Below are positions 33,345 through 42,188 of a stretch of DNA of 64,000 bases, piece after piece. Within the stretch, counting starts at the first letter, position 1; each line of letters begins with the position of its first letter. The notes under the pieces were generated by a model. The model ran no database searches. It was not told where the DNA came from and saw only the letters and a program-made list of their open reading frames with translations. A program made the translations under genes and the position numbers. This DNA is from Neoroseomonas eburnea (GTDB taxonomy: Bacteria > Pseudomonadota > Alphaproteobacteria > Acetobacterales > Acetobacteraceae), in NCBI RefSeq assembly GCF_018129005.1, contig NZ_JAAEDL010000005.1:124001-188000 (forward strand), written 5' to 3'.

Positions 33345-33727
33345 AGCTCGGCTATGTCATCCACTACGTGCCGGATCTGGCGGCGACGGTCGCCTTCTGC
33401 ACGACCGCCCTCGGCCTGGCGCCGCGCTTCGTCCATGACAGCGGCAGCTATGGCGAGATGGAGACCGGCGCGACGGCGCTCGCCTTCGTCGCCGAATCAC
33501 TGATCGATGAGCAGGGTGCGACCTTCCGGCGCACCCGTCCCGGCGAGACGCCGCCCGCCATGGAGATCGCCCTGGTCACCGAGGATGTCGGGGCCGCCTT
33601 CGCCCATGCCGTGGCGGCCGGTGCCGTGCCGCTGATGCCCCCCAGGGAGAAGCCCTGGGGCCAGGTTCTCGGCTATGTCCGCGACATCAATGGTGCGCTG
33701 GTGGAACTCTGCTCGCCGGTGTCCTGA
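33341..33727 (+). CDS. VOC-superfamily (glyoxalase-like) protein, likely CTG start
   Basis: A 128-residue vicinal-oxygen-chelate protein. The frame begins KLGYVIHYVPDLAATVAFCTTALGL, continues with the second half EIALVTEDVGAAFAHAVAAGAVPL, and ends WGQVLGYVRDINGALVELCSP. VOC genes of this type begin MKLGYVIYYV. Here no ATG, GTG or TTG stands near, but a CTG at 33341 gives M-K-LGYV exactly and overlaps the MaoC stop as CTGA. The first metal His (IHYV) and last Glu (VELC) are present. Probable dioxygenase or lyase-like small enzyme of unknown substrate. The 3' end overlaps the convergent Sel1 gene by 55 bp. Confidence 0.78.
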   Translation: MKLGYVIHYVPDLAATVAFCTTALGLAPRFVHDSGSYGEMETGATALAFVAESLIDEQGATFRRTRPGETPPAMEIALVTEDVGAAFAHAVAAGAVPLMPPREKPWGQVLGYVRDINGALVELCSPVS

Positions 33728-34572
33728 CCTCGGCGCCCGGCGCCAAGCAGTGGCTTCCAATGGCCTTGGGCCTTGGGTGGGTGGGGTTCGGGGAGGGCAA
33801 GGCTCTCCCTGATCTCCCCCGCGATCGCCCGCAACTCCGGTTCCGGCCGCGCCGCGAGCCGCTCGACCATGCCGCGCCGGAACGTCTCATGCGCGTTCTG
33901 TGCGGCCATCCGGAACCAGTGTGCGGCTTCGTCGATGCGGCCTTCCGCGGTCAGCAGGGCGCCCAGGTTGAACTGGCCGCGGAAATCCCCGCGCTCGGCT
34001 GACAGCGCGTAGAGCCGCGCCGCCCCTTGGGGGTCGACCGGGCCTTCCCAGCCCTCCTCGAGGAAGCGCGCGACCATGTTGATCGACTTGGCGTGCCCTT
34101 GCGCGGCGGCAGCCCGGTACCAGCGCAGCGCCTCGGCGCGGTCCTCCGGCACGCCACGGCCCTGGAGATACATGTTGCCGACATTGTACTGCCCCCAATC
34201 GAAGCCCCGCTCGGCGGCGCGGCGGAACCAGCGCGTTGCCTCGGCCTCGTCGACGGCGGTGCCCCAGCCATTCTCCAGGCAACGGCCCAGCATGTTCATG
34301 CCCTCGACCTCGCCGGCGGTGGCGGCGATGCGGAACCATTCGCATGCCGCGGCGCGGTCCTGCGTGACCCCCCCCAGGCCGTCGAGGAGGAAATGTCCCC
34401 AGAAGACCATCGCGCGCGGCATGCCGTATTTCGCGGCGGCCTCGACCCAGGGGGCGGCCTCCTCGGGCGGCGCGGCGAAGACGGCGGCGAGGTGTTCCGG
34501 GCTCGCCTGCCGGATCGCGGCGGGCGAGACGACGGGGCGCGGAACGCGGACGGGACGCCGGCGGTGGAACAT
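33673..34572 (-). CDS. Sel1-repeat (TPR-like) protein
   Basis: A 299-residue solenoid protein with about five Sel1-like repeats. Examples are YGMPRAMVFWGHFLLDGLGG, GEVEGMNMLGRCLENGWGT, FDWGQYNVGNMYLQGRGVPE, HAKSINMVARFLEEGWEGPV and DFRGQFNLGALLTAEGRID. It has no clear signal peptide; the start is Arg-rich. Such proteins usually scaffold protein complexes. The last 30 residues (from GHWKPLLGA onward) are not repeat-like and are encoded by an intergenic hairpin element plus the 3' end of the convergent VOC gene. It is divergent from glutathione reductase, and a Fur-like box lies 20 bp upstream of its start. Confidence 0.85.
   Translation of the reverse strand: MFHRRRPVRVPRPVVSPAAIRQASPEHLAAVFAAPPEEAAPWVEAAAKYGMPRAMVFWGHFLLDGLGGVTQDRAAACEWFRIAATAGEVEGMNMLGRCLENGWGTAVDEAEATRWFRRAAERGFDWGQYNVGNMYLQGRGVPEDRAEALRWYRAAAAQGHAKSINMVARFLEEGWEGPVDPQGAARLYALSAERGDFRGQFNLGALLTAEGRIDEAAHWFRMAAQNAHETFRRGMVERLAARPEPELRAIAGEIRESLALPEPHPPKAQGHWKPLLGAGRRGQDTGEQSSTSAPLMSRT
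33732..33809 (-). repeat. Hairpin repeat copy 4 (inverted) inside the Sel1 gene's 3' end
   Basis: CCAATGGCC-TTG-GGCCTTGG (33757-33776) and GGGAGGGC-AAG-GCTCTCCC (33791-33809, one mismatch), in the same order as copies 2 and 5. The left flank, read in reverse, is GGAAGCCACTGCTTGGCGCCG and resembles the GGAAACC...TGGCGCCG flank of copy 2. It is translated as part of the Sel1 protein tail. Confidence 0.65.
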
Positions 34573-34591
34573 GAGGCGCGTCTAGCCGAAA

Positions 34592-34606
34592 TGCGAATGA
34601 TTCGCA
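34592..34606. promoter_or_regulatory. Fur-type operator candidate
   Basis: TGCGAATGATTCGCA is a perfect 7-1-7 palindrome in the form of proteobacterial Fur boxes (core GAATGATTC). It lies 20 bp upstream of the Sel1 gene on one side and 71 bp upstream of the glutathione reductase gene on the other. It is strikingly AT-rich for this genome. It could place either or both genes under iron control. Confidence 0.6.
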
Positions 34607-34676
34607 ATTATGGCGAGTTGGCGCGCGGCGGGTTCAACCCGATATGCTGCGCCGCAAAGACAGGAGCGCACTGCCC

Positions 34677-36056
34677 ATGGCCGCCTTTGATTTCGATCTC
34701 TTCGTCATTGGCGGTGGCTCCGCCGGCGTGCGCCTCGGGCGCATCTCCGCCGGGCACGGCGCCCGGGTCGGCGTGGCCGAGGAACGCTTCTGGGGTGGCA
34801 CCTGCGTCAATGTCGGCTGCGTGCCGAAGAAGATCATGGTCAACGCCGCGGAATACGGGGCCTGGGCCGAGGATGCGGTGGCCTTCGGCTGGCAGCGCCA
34901 CCACAGGGCGCATGACTGGGCGAAGCTCGCCGCCGCGCGGGATGCCGAGGTGGCGCGGCTGTCCGGCATCTACGGCAAGCTGCTGGCCGGCGCCGGCGTG
35001 ACCTCCTTCGATGGGCGCGCGACCTTCCTCGATGCGCATACCCTCGATGTCGGCGGGACACGCGTGACGGCGGAGCGTATCGTCATCGCCACCGGCGGCA
35101 CGCCGACGCGCCTCGACATTCCGGGCGCGGAACTCGGCCTGGTCTCGGACGATCTCTTCACGCTGAAGGCGCTGCCGAAGCGCGCGGTGGTGATCGGCGG
35201 GGGCTATATCGCGGTCGAATTCGCCTCCATCCTGAACGGCCTGGGTGCGGAGGTGGACCTGCTCTACCGCGCCGCCCTGCCGCTGCGAGGCTTCGACGAG
35301 GACATCCGCGCCGCGGCCGCCGAGGCGCTCGCGGCGAACGGCATCCGCCTGAATCCGGATGTGACGCCCACCCGCATCACGCATCTCGGCGACCACCTCA
35401 TGGTCTCGCTGTCCAACGGCTTCATGAAGGAAGCCGATGCGGTCTTCTTCTGCACCGGACGCGCGCCGAACACGGCGGGGCTCGGGCTCGACAAGGCGGG
35501 CATCGCGGTCGACGCCGGCGGCGCCATCCAGGTGGATGAGGAGCATCGCACCAGCCAGCCGCACATCTACGCGATCGGCGACGTGATCGACCGCGTGAAC
35601 CTGACGCCGATGGCGACCGCGGTCGGCCATGCGCTGGCCGACACGCTGTTCGGCAGGAACCCGCGGAAGGTTTCCTACGAGAACGTCCCGACCGCGGTCT
35701 TCATGACGCCGCCGATCGGCACGGTCGGGCTGACCGAGGCCGAGGCCGCCGCGCGCGGGCCGGTCGATGTCTACGTCACCCGCTTCACGCCGATGCGCCA
35801 CACCATCAGCAAGCGCGAGGGCCGCAGGACGCTGATGAAGCTGGTGGTCTGCCAGCGGACGCAGAAGGTGCTCGGCGCCCATATGCTCGGCGAGGATGCG
35901 GCCGAGATCATGCAGGGCATCGGCATCGCCGTCGCCATGGGCGCGACCAAGCAGGACTTCGACCGCACCATCGGCATCCACCCGACGGCGGCGGAGGAAT
36001 TCGTCACGCTGCGCACCCGCACGCGGGTCGCCGGCGTGCAGGAAGCGGCCGAGTAG
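34677..36056 (+). CDS. gor: Glutathione-disulfide reductase
   Basis: A 459-residue flavoprotein disulfide reductase. The FAD motif is FVIGGGSAGVRLGRISA (residues 9-25), the redox disulfide is GGTCVNVGCVPKK (Cys43, Cys48), the NADPH motif is AVVIGGGYIAVEFASILNG, the second FAD contact is YAIGDVIDR, and the C-terminal active-site pair is GIHPTAAEE. It reduces oxidised glutathione. The ATG at 34677 follows AGGAG. It lies next to a Fur-type box and is followed 10 bp later by an MFS transporter gene. Trypanothione-type or other thiol specificity is unlikely but not excluded. Confidence 0.92.
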   Translation: MAAFDFDLFVIGGGSAGVRLGRISAGHGARVGVAEERFWGGTCVNVGCVPKKIMVNAAEYGAWAEDAVAFGWQRHHRAHDWAKLAAARDAEVARLSGIYGKLLAGAGVTSFDGRATFLDAHTLDVGGTRVTAERIVIATGGTPTRLDIPGAELGLVSDDLFTLKALPKRAVVIGGGYIAVEFASILNGLGAEVDLLYRAALPLRGFDEDIRAAAAEALAANGIRLNPDVTPTRITHLGDHLMVSLSNGFMKEADAVFFCTGRAPNTAGLGLDKAGIAVDAGGAIQVDEEHRTSQPHIYAIGDVIDRVNLTPMATAVGHALADTLFGRNPRKVSYENVPTAVFMTPPIGTVGLTEAEAAARGPVDVYVTRFTPMRHTISKREGRRTLMKLVVCQRTQKVLGAHMLGEDAAEIMQGIGIAVAMGATKQDFDRTIGIHPTAAEEFVTLRTRTRVAGVQEAAE

Positions 36057-36066
36057 GGCCGGGCAG

Positions 36067-37296
36067 GTGACGCGTGAAGCGCGGCTCGTCGTCCTCTTCG
36101 CGTCGGCCGGGCATTTCTGGCACCATGTCCTGACGGGGCTGTTCCTGACGCTCGCCGTGCTGCTGGAAGCCGTTTGGGACCGCCCCTATGCCGAGATCAT
36201 CAGCCTGTGGACGCTGGGGGCGATGCTGATCGGTCTCGGCGCGCCGCTGGCGGGTTGGCTGGCCGACCGCATCGGCCATGCCCGGATGATGGCGGTGTTC
36301 TACCTCGGCATCGGCGCGTCGTCGGTCGCTGCGGGCTTCGTGGCCGGCCCGTCCGGCATGGCGGTCGCGCTGGCGGCGATCGGGCTCTTCGGCGCGATCT
36401 ACCACCCTGTCGGCATGGCCTGGGTGTCGATGACCGCGCCGGTCCATATCCGTGGCCGCATCATGGGCTATCTCGGCATCGCGGGCAGCATAGGCGTGGC
36501 GTTGGCGGCGGTGATCGCGGGCGGCCTCGCGACGATTGGCGGCTGGCGGGCGGCGATGATCGTCCCCGGTGTGTTGACCATGGCCGGCGGCGCCTGGCTG
36601 ATCGTCGCCATCGCGTCCGGCCGCGTCGCCGCCGCCGCCGCCCATGCTGCGCCCCTGCCCGGCGCGTCCTCGGCCACGGAGGATGAGCGCGCTCCCTTCG
36701 CCGTGCTCGCGGTGCTGGCCGTGACCTTCTCGCTGGGGTCCATCGTCTATGCCGCCTTCAGTACGGCGCTCCCCAAATGGTTCTCCGACACGTTGTCGCT
36801 CGATGCGCAGGATGCGGCACGGCTCGGGCTGATCGTCGGCGTCGCGCTGCTGATGGGCAGCGTCGGCCAACTGGTCGGCGGGCGCCTGGCGGACCGGCTG
36901 CCGTTCAAGTGGCTCTATGCCGGGACATTCGCGCTGAAACTGGTGCCGCTGGCCATGGCCGCGCTGTCGGGCGGGCCGGTTGCGGTGCTGCTCGCGGTCA
37001 TCATCGGCTTCACCTTCGACATGTCGGCACCCGTCGAGAACCTGCTGCTGGCGCGGTATTCCTCCGGCCGCCGCCGGGGCCTCGCCTTCGGCATCAAGTT
37101 TGCGATGGGCTTCGCGGCGGCGCCGATCGGGGTGGGGCTGGTCGCCTGGGCCTATGGCGAGGCCGGGGGAGGGGCGGGGACCCTCTATGCGATCCTGGCT
37201 GTGCTGACAGGGCTGATGCTGGCCGCGGCCCTGCTGCTGCCCGGCGAGGCCGGTCCGCGGCGGCGGGTGGTGGACGCGGCAGCCCCGGCAGAGTGA
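36067..37296 (+). CDS. MFS transporter
   Basis: A 409-residue polytopic inner-membrane protein with about 12 hydrophobic helices. The loop 2-3 motif GAPLAGWLADRIGHARMM (major-facilitator signature GxLaDrxGxrr) is near residue 60, with its counterpart VGGRLADRLPFKWL near residue 275. An early FASAGHFWHHVLTGLFLTLA segment has histidines in helix 1. The start is the GTG at 36067, 10 bp after the gor stop. Substrate is unknown; the family resembles fosmidomycin-resistance/FSR-type or small-molecule exporters. Co-transcription with gor suggests a stress-related exporter, but this is positional inference. Confidence 0.85.
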   Translation: MTREARLVVLFASAGHFWHHVLTGLFLTLAVLLEAVWDRPYAEIISLWTLGAMLIGLGAPLAGWLADRIGHARMMAVFYLGIGASSVAAGFVAGPSGMAVALAAIGLFGAIYHPVGMAWVSMTAPVHIRGRIMGYLGIAGSIGVALAAVIAGGLATIGGWRAAMIVPGVLTMAGGAWLIVAIASGRVAAAAAHAAPLPGASSATEDERAPFAVLAVLAVTFSLGSIVYAAFSTALPKWFSDTLSLDAQDAARLGLIVGVALLMGSVGQLVGGRLADRLPFKWLYAGTFALKLVPLAMAALSGGPVAVLLAVIIGFTFDMSAPVENLLLARYSSGRRRGLAFGIKFAMGFAAAPIGVGLVAWAYGEAGGGAGTLYAILAVLTGLMLAAALLLPGEAGPRRRVVDAAAPAE

Positions 37297-37324
37297 GCAT
37301 TTGCGCGGCCGCCGACCCCCTTGG

Positions 37325-38488
37325 TCAGGCCCCGTTCATCGTCGCCTCGAACGCCCGGAACAGCCCCACCGCCTTGGCATCGAAGAAGGGCAGCACCTGG
37401 GAGACGAATATCCCCGTCGTCCCGCGCCCGTGGTCGATCCAGTAGTAGGTGTTCGCCAGCCCCGCCCAGGCCAGGCCGCCGGCCGAGCGCCCCTGCGGGC
37501 TCGGCCGCCTGTTCACCAGGAAGGACAGCCCCCAGCCGCAGGGCAGGCCGGGGAAGAAATCCGCGTCGTTGGTCGCCGCCGGCATGGCGGAGACCATCGG
37601 CTGCACCGTCAGGCGAGGGATCTGGTCCTGCGCCATCATCGCCACCGTCTCGGGCTTCAGCAGGCGTTCGCGGCCGTGGCGCCCGCCATTCAGGATCATC
37701 CGCGCGAAGGCCAGGTAGTCGCGCGCCGTCGAATACAGCCCGCCGCCGCCGCTTTCGAACTCCGGGTTCTGCTCGATCACCATCTCGGTCGGCGCCAGCG
37801 CCCCGTCCGGCCCGCGCGCATGGATGCTGGCGCGCCGGGCCTGCATCGCCTCGGTCAGGCGGAAGCCGGTATCGGCCATGCCGAGCGGCGCGAAGATCGT
37901 CTCCGCGAAGTGCACGCCAAGCCGCTGCCCCGTCGCGGCCTCGACCATCCGCCCGGCCCAGTCGAGGCCGATGCCGTAGTGCCAGGCCTCGCCCGGGTCG
38001 AACAGCAGCGGCAGGTGCAGCGCGGTGCGCCTGCCGCTGGTCATCGGCGGCAGGCCGAGCGCCTTGCGTGCCTTGATCGTCGCCGAACTCCACATCTCAT
38101 AGGAGAAGCCGGAGGTATGGGTCAGCAGGTGGCGCAGCGTGACCGGACGCGCCGGGGCGCGCAGCACGGGCTGGCCCGCGGCGTCGAAGCCGTCCAGCAC
38201 CGGCACCTCGCCGATCTCGGGCAGCAGCTCGGCCGCCGGCGCGTCGAGCGACAGGCGCTTTGCCTCGACCAGCCGCATCGCCGCGACCGCCGTAACCGCC
38301 TTGGTCATGGATGCGATCCAGACCACCGTGTCCGGCGCCATGGGCTCGGGGGCGCCGAGGCGGCGGACGCCGAAGCCCTCGACGAAACCCGCTTCGTCCC
38401 GGCCGGCCGCGGCAACGACGATCCCGGGCAGGTCCCCCGCCTGCACCGCCCCCTGCATCCGCAGCGCGACCTCGTCCTGACCCCTCAT
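37325..38488 (-). CDS. Beta-lactamase-family serine hydrolase (class C/EstB type)
   Basis: A 387-residue serine hydrolase. The nucleophile motif SMTK is at residues 60-63 ([16 protein letters not shown]). A second motif, [14 protein letters not shown], holds the Tyr. C-terminal [26 protein letters not shown] takes the place of the KTG strand. There is no signal peptide, which argues for a cytoplasmic esterase rather than a true beta-lactamase. The ATG at 38488 follows GAGGCGAGGGG; an in-frame ATG at 38566 would add 26 unlikely residues. Members include EstB and 6-aminohexanoate hydrolase. It converges on the MFS gene and is divergent from DAHP synthase. Confidence 0.85.
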   Translation of the reverse strand: MRGQDEVALRMQGAVQAGDLPGIVVAAAGRDEAGFVEGFGVRRLGAPEPMAPDTVVWIASMTKAVTAVAAMRLVEAKRLSLDAPAAELLPEIGEVPVLDGFDAAGQPVLRAPARPVTLRHLLTHTSGFSYEMWSSATIKARKALGLPPMTSGRRTALHLPLLFDPGEAWHYGIGLDWAGRMVEAATGQRLGVHFAETIFAPLGMADTGFRLTEAMQARRASIHARGPDGALAPTEMVIEQNPEFESGGGGLYSTARDYLAFARMILNGGRHGRERLLKPETVAMMAQDQIPRLTVQPMVSAMPAATNDADFFPGLPCGWGLSFLVNRRPSPQGRSAGGLAWAGLANTYYWIDHGRGTTGIFVSQVLPFFDAKAVGLFRAFEATMNGA

Positions 38489-38646
38489 CCCCTCGCCTCC
38501 CTCATCGCCCGGCCGCGCGCTCGCCGGGCTGCGCGGCCCGGCGGCATTACATGGCCGCTCTGCCACCCTCGCACGGCCTCGCCGCTTCCCCCATCCCCTG
38601 CCGCGAGGCTAAGGTGGCCGACTTCCATGGAGGAGAGTGCCAGACA

Positions 38647-40026
38647 ATGACCGCGCGAGGCTGGAGCCCGGATTCCTGGCGGGCGATGCCGATCCGGCAG
38701 GTGCCGGAATATCCCGACCATGCGGCGCTCGCCGCGATGGAAGGGAAGATCGCGCGATTTCCCCCGCTGGTTTTTGCAGGCGAGGCCCGGCGCCTCCGGG
38801 CGGCGCTCGCACGCGCCGGCGACGGTGAAGCCTTCGTCCTGCAGGGCGGCGACTGCGCCGAGAGCTTCGGCGACTTCACCGCCAACATCATCCGCGACAG
38901 CTTCCGCGTGCTGCTGCAGATGGCGGTGGTGCTGACCTTCGGCGGCGGGCTGCCGGTGGTGAAGCTCGGCCGCATGGCCGGGCAGTTCGCCAAGCCGCGC
39001 AGCAGCGACACTGAGACGAAGGACGGCGTCACCCTGCCTTCCTATCGCGGCGACATCATCAACGGCCCGGATTTCACGCCGGAGGCCCGCATCCCCGACC
39101 CGGCGCGCATGGAATTCGCCTACATGCAGTCGGCCGGTACGTTGAACCTGCTGCGCGCCTTCGCCACCGGCGGCTATGCGGACCTGCATCATGTGCACCG
39201 CTGGAACCTCGGCTTCGTGGCACGCAGCCCGCTCGCGGACCGCTACACGGACCTGGCGACGCGCATCGACCAGACGCTGAACTTCATGCAGGCCTGCGGG
39301 ATGTCGGACCTGCCGCAGGTCCGCGAGACCGAGTTCTACACCAGCCACGAAAGCCTGCTGCTGCCCTATGAGCAGGCGCTGACCCGCACGGATTCCACCA
39401 CCGGCGACAGCTATGCCTGCTCGGCGCATTTCCTCTGGATCGGCGACCGCACGCGGCAGCCGGACGGGGCGCATGTGGAATTCCTCCGCGGCGTGAAGAA
39501 CCCGATCGGCATGAAGGTCGGGCCGTCCATGGATGCGGACGAGTTGGTCCGCCTGACCGAGATCCTGAACCCGGCGAACGAGAAGGGGCGGCTCACGCTC
39601 ATCTCCCGCATGGGGGCGGAGAAGGTCGAGGCGAAGCTCGCCCCGCTGGTGCGCGCGGTGCAGAAGGCCGGGCGCAACGTGGTGTGGCTGTGCGACCCGA
39701 TGCACGGCAACACCACCACCGTCGCCGGCTACAAGACGCGCGTCTTCGACGCCATCATGGGCGAGGTGCGCGGCTTCTTCGACGTGCACGAGGCCGAGGG
39801 CACCACCGCCGGCGGCGTGCATGTGGAGATGACCGGCAGCGACGTGACGGAATGCCTCGGCGGCGCGCATCGGCTGAGCGAGACGGACCTCTCGGCGAAC
39901 TACGCCACCTCCTGCGACCCCCGGCTCAATGCCGAGCAGTCGCTGGAACTCGCCTTCCTGATCGCCGAGGAGCTCAAGGCCCGCAAGGCCGCCGGCCAGG
40001 CGACACCGGCGCAGGCGGCGCAGTGA
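38647..40026 (+). CDS. 3-deoxy-7-phosphoheptulonate synthase, class II
   Basis: A 459-residue plant-type (AroA-II) DAHP synthase, first step of the shikimate pathway. Landmarks: [15 protein letters not shown] (Cys metal ligand), [93 protein letters not shown]-like [21 protein letters not shown] and [16 protein letters not shown]. It condenses PEP with erythrose-4-phosphate. The ATG at 38647 lies 10 nt after GGAGGAG. The next gene, a nicotinate phosphoribosyltransferase, overlaps its stop by 4 bp. Confidence 0.96.
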   Translation: MTARGWSPDSWRAMPIRQVPEYPDHAALAAMEGKIARFPPLVFAGEARRLRAALARAGDGEAFVLQGGDCAESFGDFTANIIRDSFRVLLQMAVVLTFGGGLPVVKLGRMAGQFAKPRSSDTETKDGVTLPSYRGDIINGPDFTPEARIPDPARMEFAYMQSAGTLNLLRAFATGGYADLHHVHRWNLGFVARSPLADRYTDLATRIDQTLNFMQACGMSDLPQVRETEFYTSHESLLLPYEQALTRTDSTTGDSYACSAHFLWIGDRTRQPDGAHVEFLRGVKNPIGMKVGPSMDADELVRLTEILNPANEKGRLTLISRMGAEKVEAKLAPLVRAVQKAGRNVVWLCDPMHGNTTTVAGYKTRVFDAIMGEVRGFFDVHEAEGTTAGGVHVEMTGSDVTECLGGAHRLSETDLSANYATSCDPRLNAEQSLELAFLIAEELKARKAAGQATPAQAAQ

Positions 40027-41261
40027 ACAAGCCGCCCGCGCTCGGCGGCGCCGCGCTTGGCGCGGCGCTCGCCACGGGCACGCCACGGCGGAATGCCACC
40101 GCCGCGGCGCCGTCGGACATCGACGACGCGGTGATCACCGCCCGCACCGACAGCTACTTCAACCGCACCAAGGCGATCGTCGCGCGCTTCGGCGACACGC
40201 GGGTGACCTATGCGGTGTTCCTGCGCCGCCCGGTCGTCTGCGCGCCGCGGCTGATGCTGGACTGGCTGCGCGCGGTCGCCGCCGCGCGCGGCATGGATGT
40301 GCGCATCGAGGTGATGCACGAGGAAGGGCAATGGGTCGGCGCCGGTGACCCGCTGCTTTACGTCACCGGGTCGCTCGTTGGCCTGTCGGACCTCGAGACC
40401 ATCCTGCTGCAGAAGCTGGGCGCGGCCTGCGTCGCCGCACACAACGCCTACCAGATGTGCCTGGAACTGCCGCAGGTCGCCTTCCTGGCGATGGAGGCGC
40501 GGCACTGCGCCGGCGCCGAGATGCAGGAGATGATGGCCTACGCCGCCGCCGTCGGCAGCCGCGCGGCGCAGGCGGAAGGGGCCAAGGGCTTTATCGGCAA
40601 CGCCAACGACGCGACGGCGCATTGGTTCGGCCAGAAGGCCGGCTACGGCACCATGCCGCATGCGTTGATCGGCTACGCCGGCACGACGCTGCGCGCCGCC
40701 GAGATGTTCCACGAGACCTATCCGGACGATCCGCTGACCGTCCTCGTGGACTATTTCGGGCGGGAGGTGACGGACGGGCTCGCGGTGGCGCGCCGCTTCC
40801 CGGAGCTTGCGGCGGCGGGGCGGCTCGCTGTGCGGCTCGACACCCATGGCGGGCGCTTCCTGGAAAGCCTCGACCCGGCGGAATCCTACGCCGTGCTCGA
40901 ACGCCATGCGCCCGGCGCGATCCGGCGCTATCGCAGCGAGACGGAGCTCCGCCATCTGGTCGGCACCGGCGTTTCGGCCGCCGCCATCTGGAAGATGCGC
41001 GAGGAACTGGACAAGGCCGGCTTCCCGAAGGTGCGCATCATCGCCTCCTCCGGCTTCGGCGTCGGCAAGTGCCGCGTCATGGCGGAAGCCCGCGCACCGA
41101 TCGACGTGGTCGGGACCGGCAGCTTCATCCCCGATGCCTGGTCCGAGACCTACGCCACGGCCGATATCGTCGACTATGATGGAACGCCGCGGGTGAAGGT
41201 CGGGCGCGAGTTCCTGCTGCGGCGCAACGGCGCGAGGCGGAAGGGCGGGGAAGGGGGCTAG
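40023..41261 (+). CDS. Nicotinate phosphoribosyltransferase-like protein
   Basis: A 412-residue NAPRTase-family protein for NAD salvage, which joins nicotinate to PRPP. Conserved pieces: the N-terminal [16 protein letters not shown] (phosphate-side Tyr-Phe-x-Arg-Thr), [19 protein letters not shown], the active-site [58 protein letters not shown] and [15 protein letters not shown]. The start is a GTG overlapping the DAHP synthase stop (GTGA). About 25 N-terminal residues are low-complexity and the true start could be later. nadE, two genes on, supports a role in NAD synthesis. Confidence 0.88.
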   Translation: MNKPPALGGAALGAALATGTPRRNATAAAPSDIDDAVITARTDSYFNRTKAIVARFGDTRVTYAVFLRRPVVCAPRLMLDWLRAVAAARGMDVRIEVMHEEGQWVGAGDPLLYVTGSLVGLSDLETILLQKLGAACVAAHNAYQMCLELPQVAFLAMEARHCAGAEMQEMMAYAAAVGSRAAQAEGAKGFIGNANDATAHWFGQKAGYGTMPHALIGYAGTTLRAAEMFHETYPDDPLTVLVDYFGREVTDGLAVARRFPELAAAGRLAVRLDTHGGRFLESLDPAESYAVLERHAPGAIRRYRSETELRHLVGTGVSAAAIWKMREELDKAGFPKVRIIASSGFGVGKCRVMAEARAPIDVVGTGSFIPDAWSETYATADIVDYDGTPRVKVGREFLLRRNGARRKGGEGG

Positions 41262-42154
41262 TGCCCGTCCCGCCGACGGCGGAGGAGGCGCTCCGGGAGC
41301 GGCTCATCGGCTGGATCTGCGCCTGGCTGCTGCTGCTGGTCTGGACTAGCTTTCACCTGGTTTCGCGCTTCATCGTGCGGGACGGCTTGACCCCCTGGGA
41401 CGTCGCGATGCTGCGCTACGGGGGCGCCTTCCTGTGCGTGCTGCCGATCGCCGCGATGCGCGGCCTGCCGCGGATCGCGGCACGGCGGCTGCCGGCGATC
41501 CTGGTCTTCGCCGGCTTCGGCTTCCCGATCGGGGCCTATGCGGGGTATCAGCTCGCGCCCGCCGCGCATGGTGCGACCGTCATGGCGGCCGGGCTGCCGG
41601 CGGTCACGGCGTTGCTCGGCCTGGCGGTGGGGCAGGGGAGCGTGTCCGGGCGACGGCTGGCCAGCCTCGCCGTCATCATCCTGGGCAGCCTGCTGCTGGC
41701 CGTCGCGACGGGAGGCAACTGGGCCGGAGCGTGGCGAGGCGACCTGCTCTTCCTCGCGGCGGTGTCGAGCTGGGCGGTCTATACGCTCCTGGTGCAGCGC
41801 TGGGCGCTGCCGGCGTTCGACACGACCATTGCGCTGGGCCTCCTGGCGGCGCCGGTCTACCTGCCGATCTGGTGGCTCGCACTGCCCTCCGGGATGGCGA
41901 CGGCGTCCTGGACGGTCATCCTGTCCCAGGCGGCGTTCCAGGGGGCAGGGGCGGCGGTGATCGCCGGCATCCTCTACACGCGCTCTGTCGCCGCGCTGGG
42001 GCCGGCGGCGACCACCATGATCGGCGCCGCCGTGCCGGCACTGGTCGCCATCACCGCCTGGCCGCTGCTGGGAGAGGCGCTGTCGCCCCTCGCCATCCTT
42101 GCGGTGCTGCTGGTTTCGGCCGGGATGCTGGTCGGGATCGGTCGGGCGCGTTGA
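41261..42154 (+). CDS. EamA/DMT-superfamily transporter
   Basis: A 297-residue membrane protein with ten hydrophobic helices arranged as two EamA repeats. Helix 1 is LIGWICAWLLLLVWTSFHLVSR, the first repeat ends near YQLAPAAHGATVMAAGLPAVTALLGL, and the second near ARTSVAALGP-like YTRSVAALGPAATTMIGAAVPALVAI. These proteins export or exchange amino acids, nucleotides or other small metabolites. The GTG start shares one base with the stop of the phosphoribosyltransferase gene, and nadE follows after 34 bp. The substrate is unknown. Confidence 0.85.
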   Translation: MPVPPTAEEALRERLIGWICAWLLLLVWTSFHLVSRFIVRDGLTPWDVAMLRYGGAFLCVLPIAAMRGLPRIAARRLPAILVFAGFGFPIGAYAGYQLAPAAHGATVMAAGLPAVTALLGLAVGQGSVSGRRLASLAVIILGSLLLAVATGGNWAGAWRGDLLFLAAVSSWAVYTLLVQRWALPAFDTTIALGLLAAPVYLPIWWLALPSGMATASWTVILSQAAFQGAGAAVIAGILYTRSVAALGPAATTMIGAAVPALVAITAWPLLGEALSPLAILAVLLVSAGMLVGIGRAR

Positions 42155-42188
42155 CCCTGTCTCCCCCTCTCCCTAGGTTCCGCGCATC

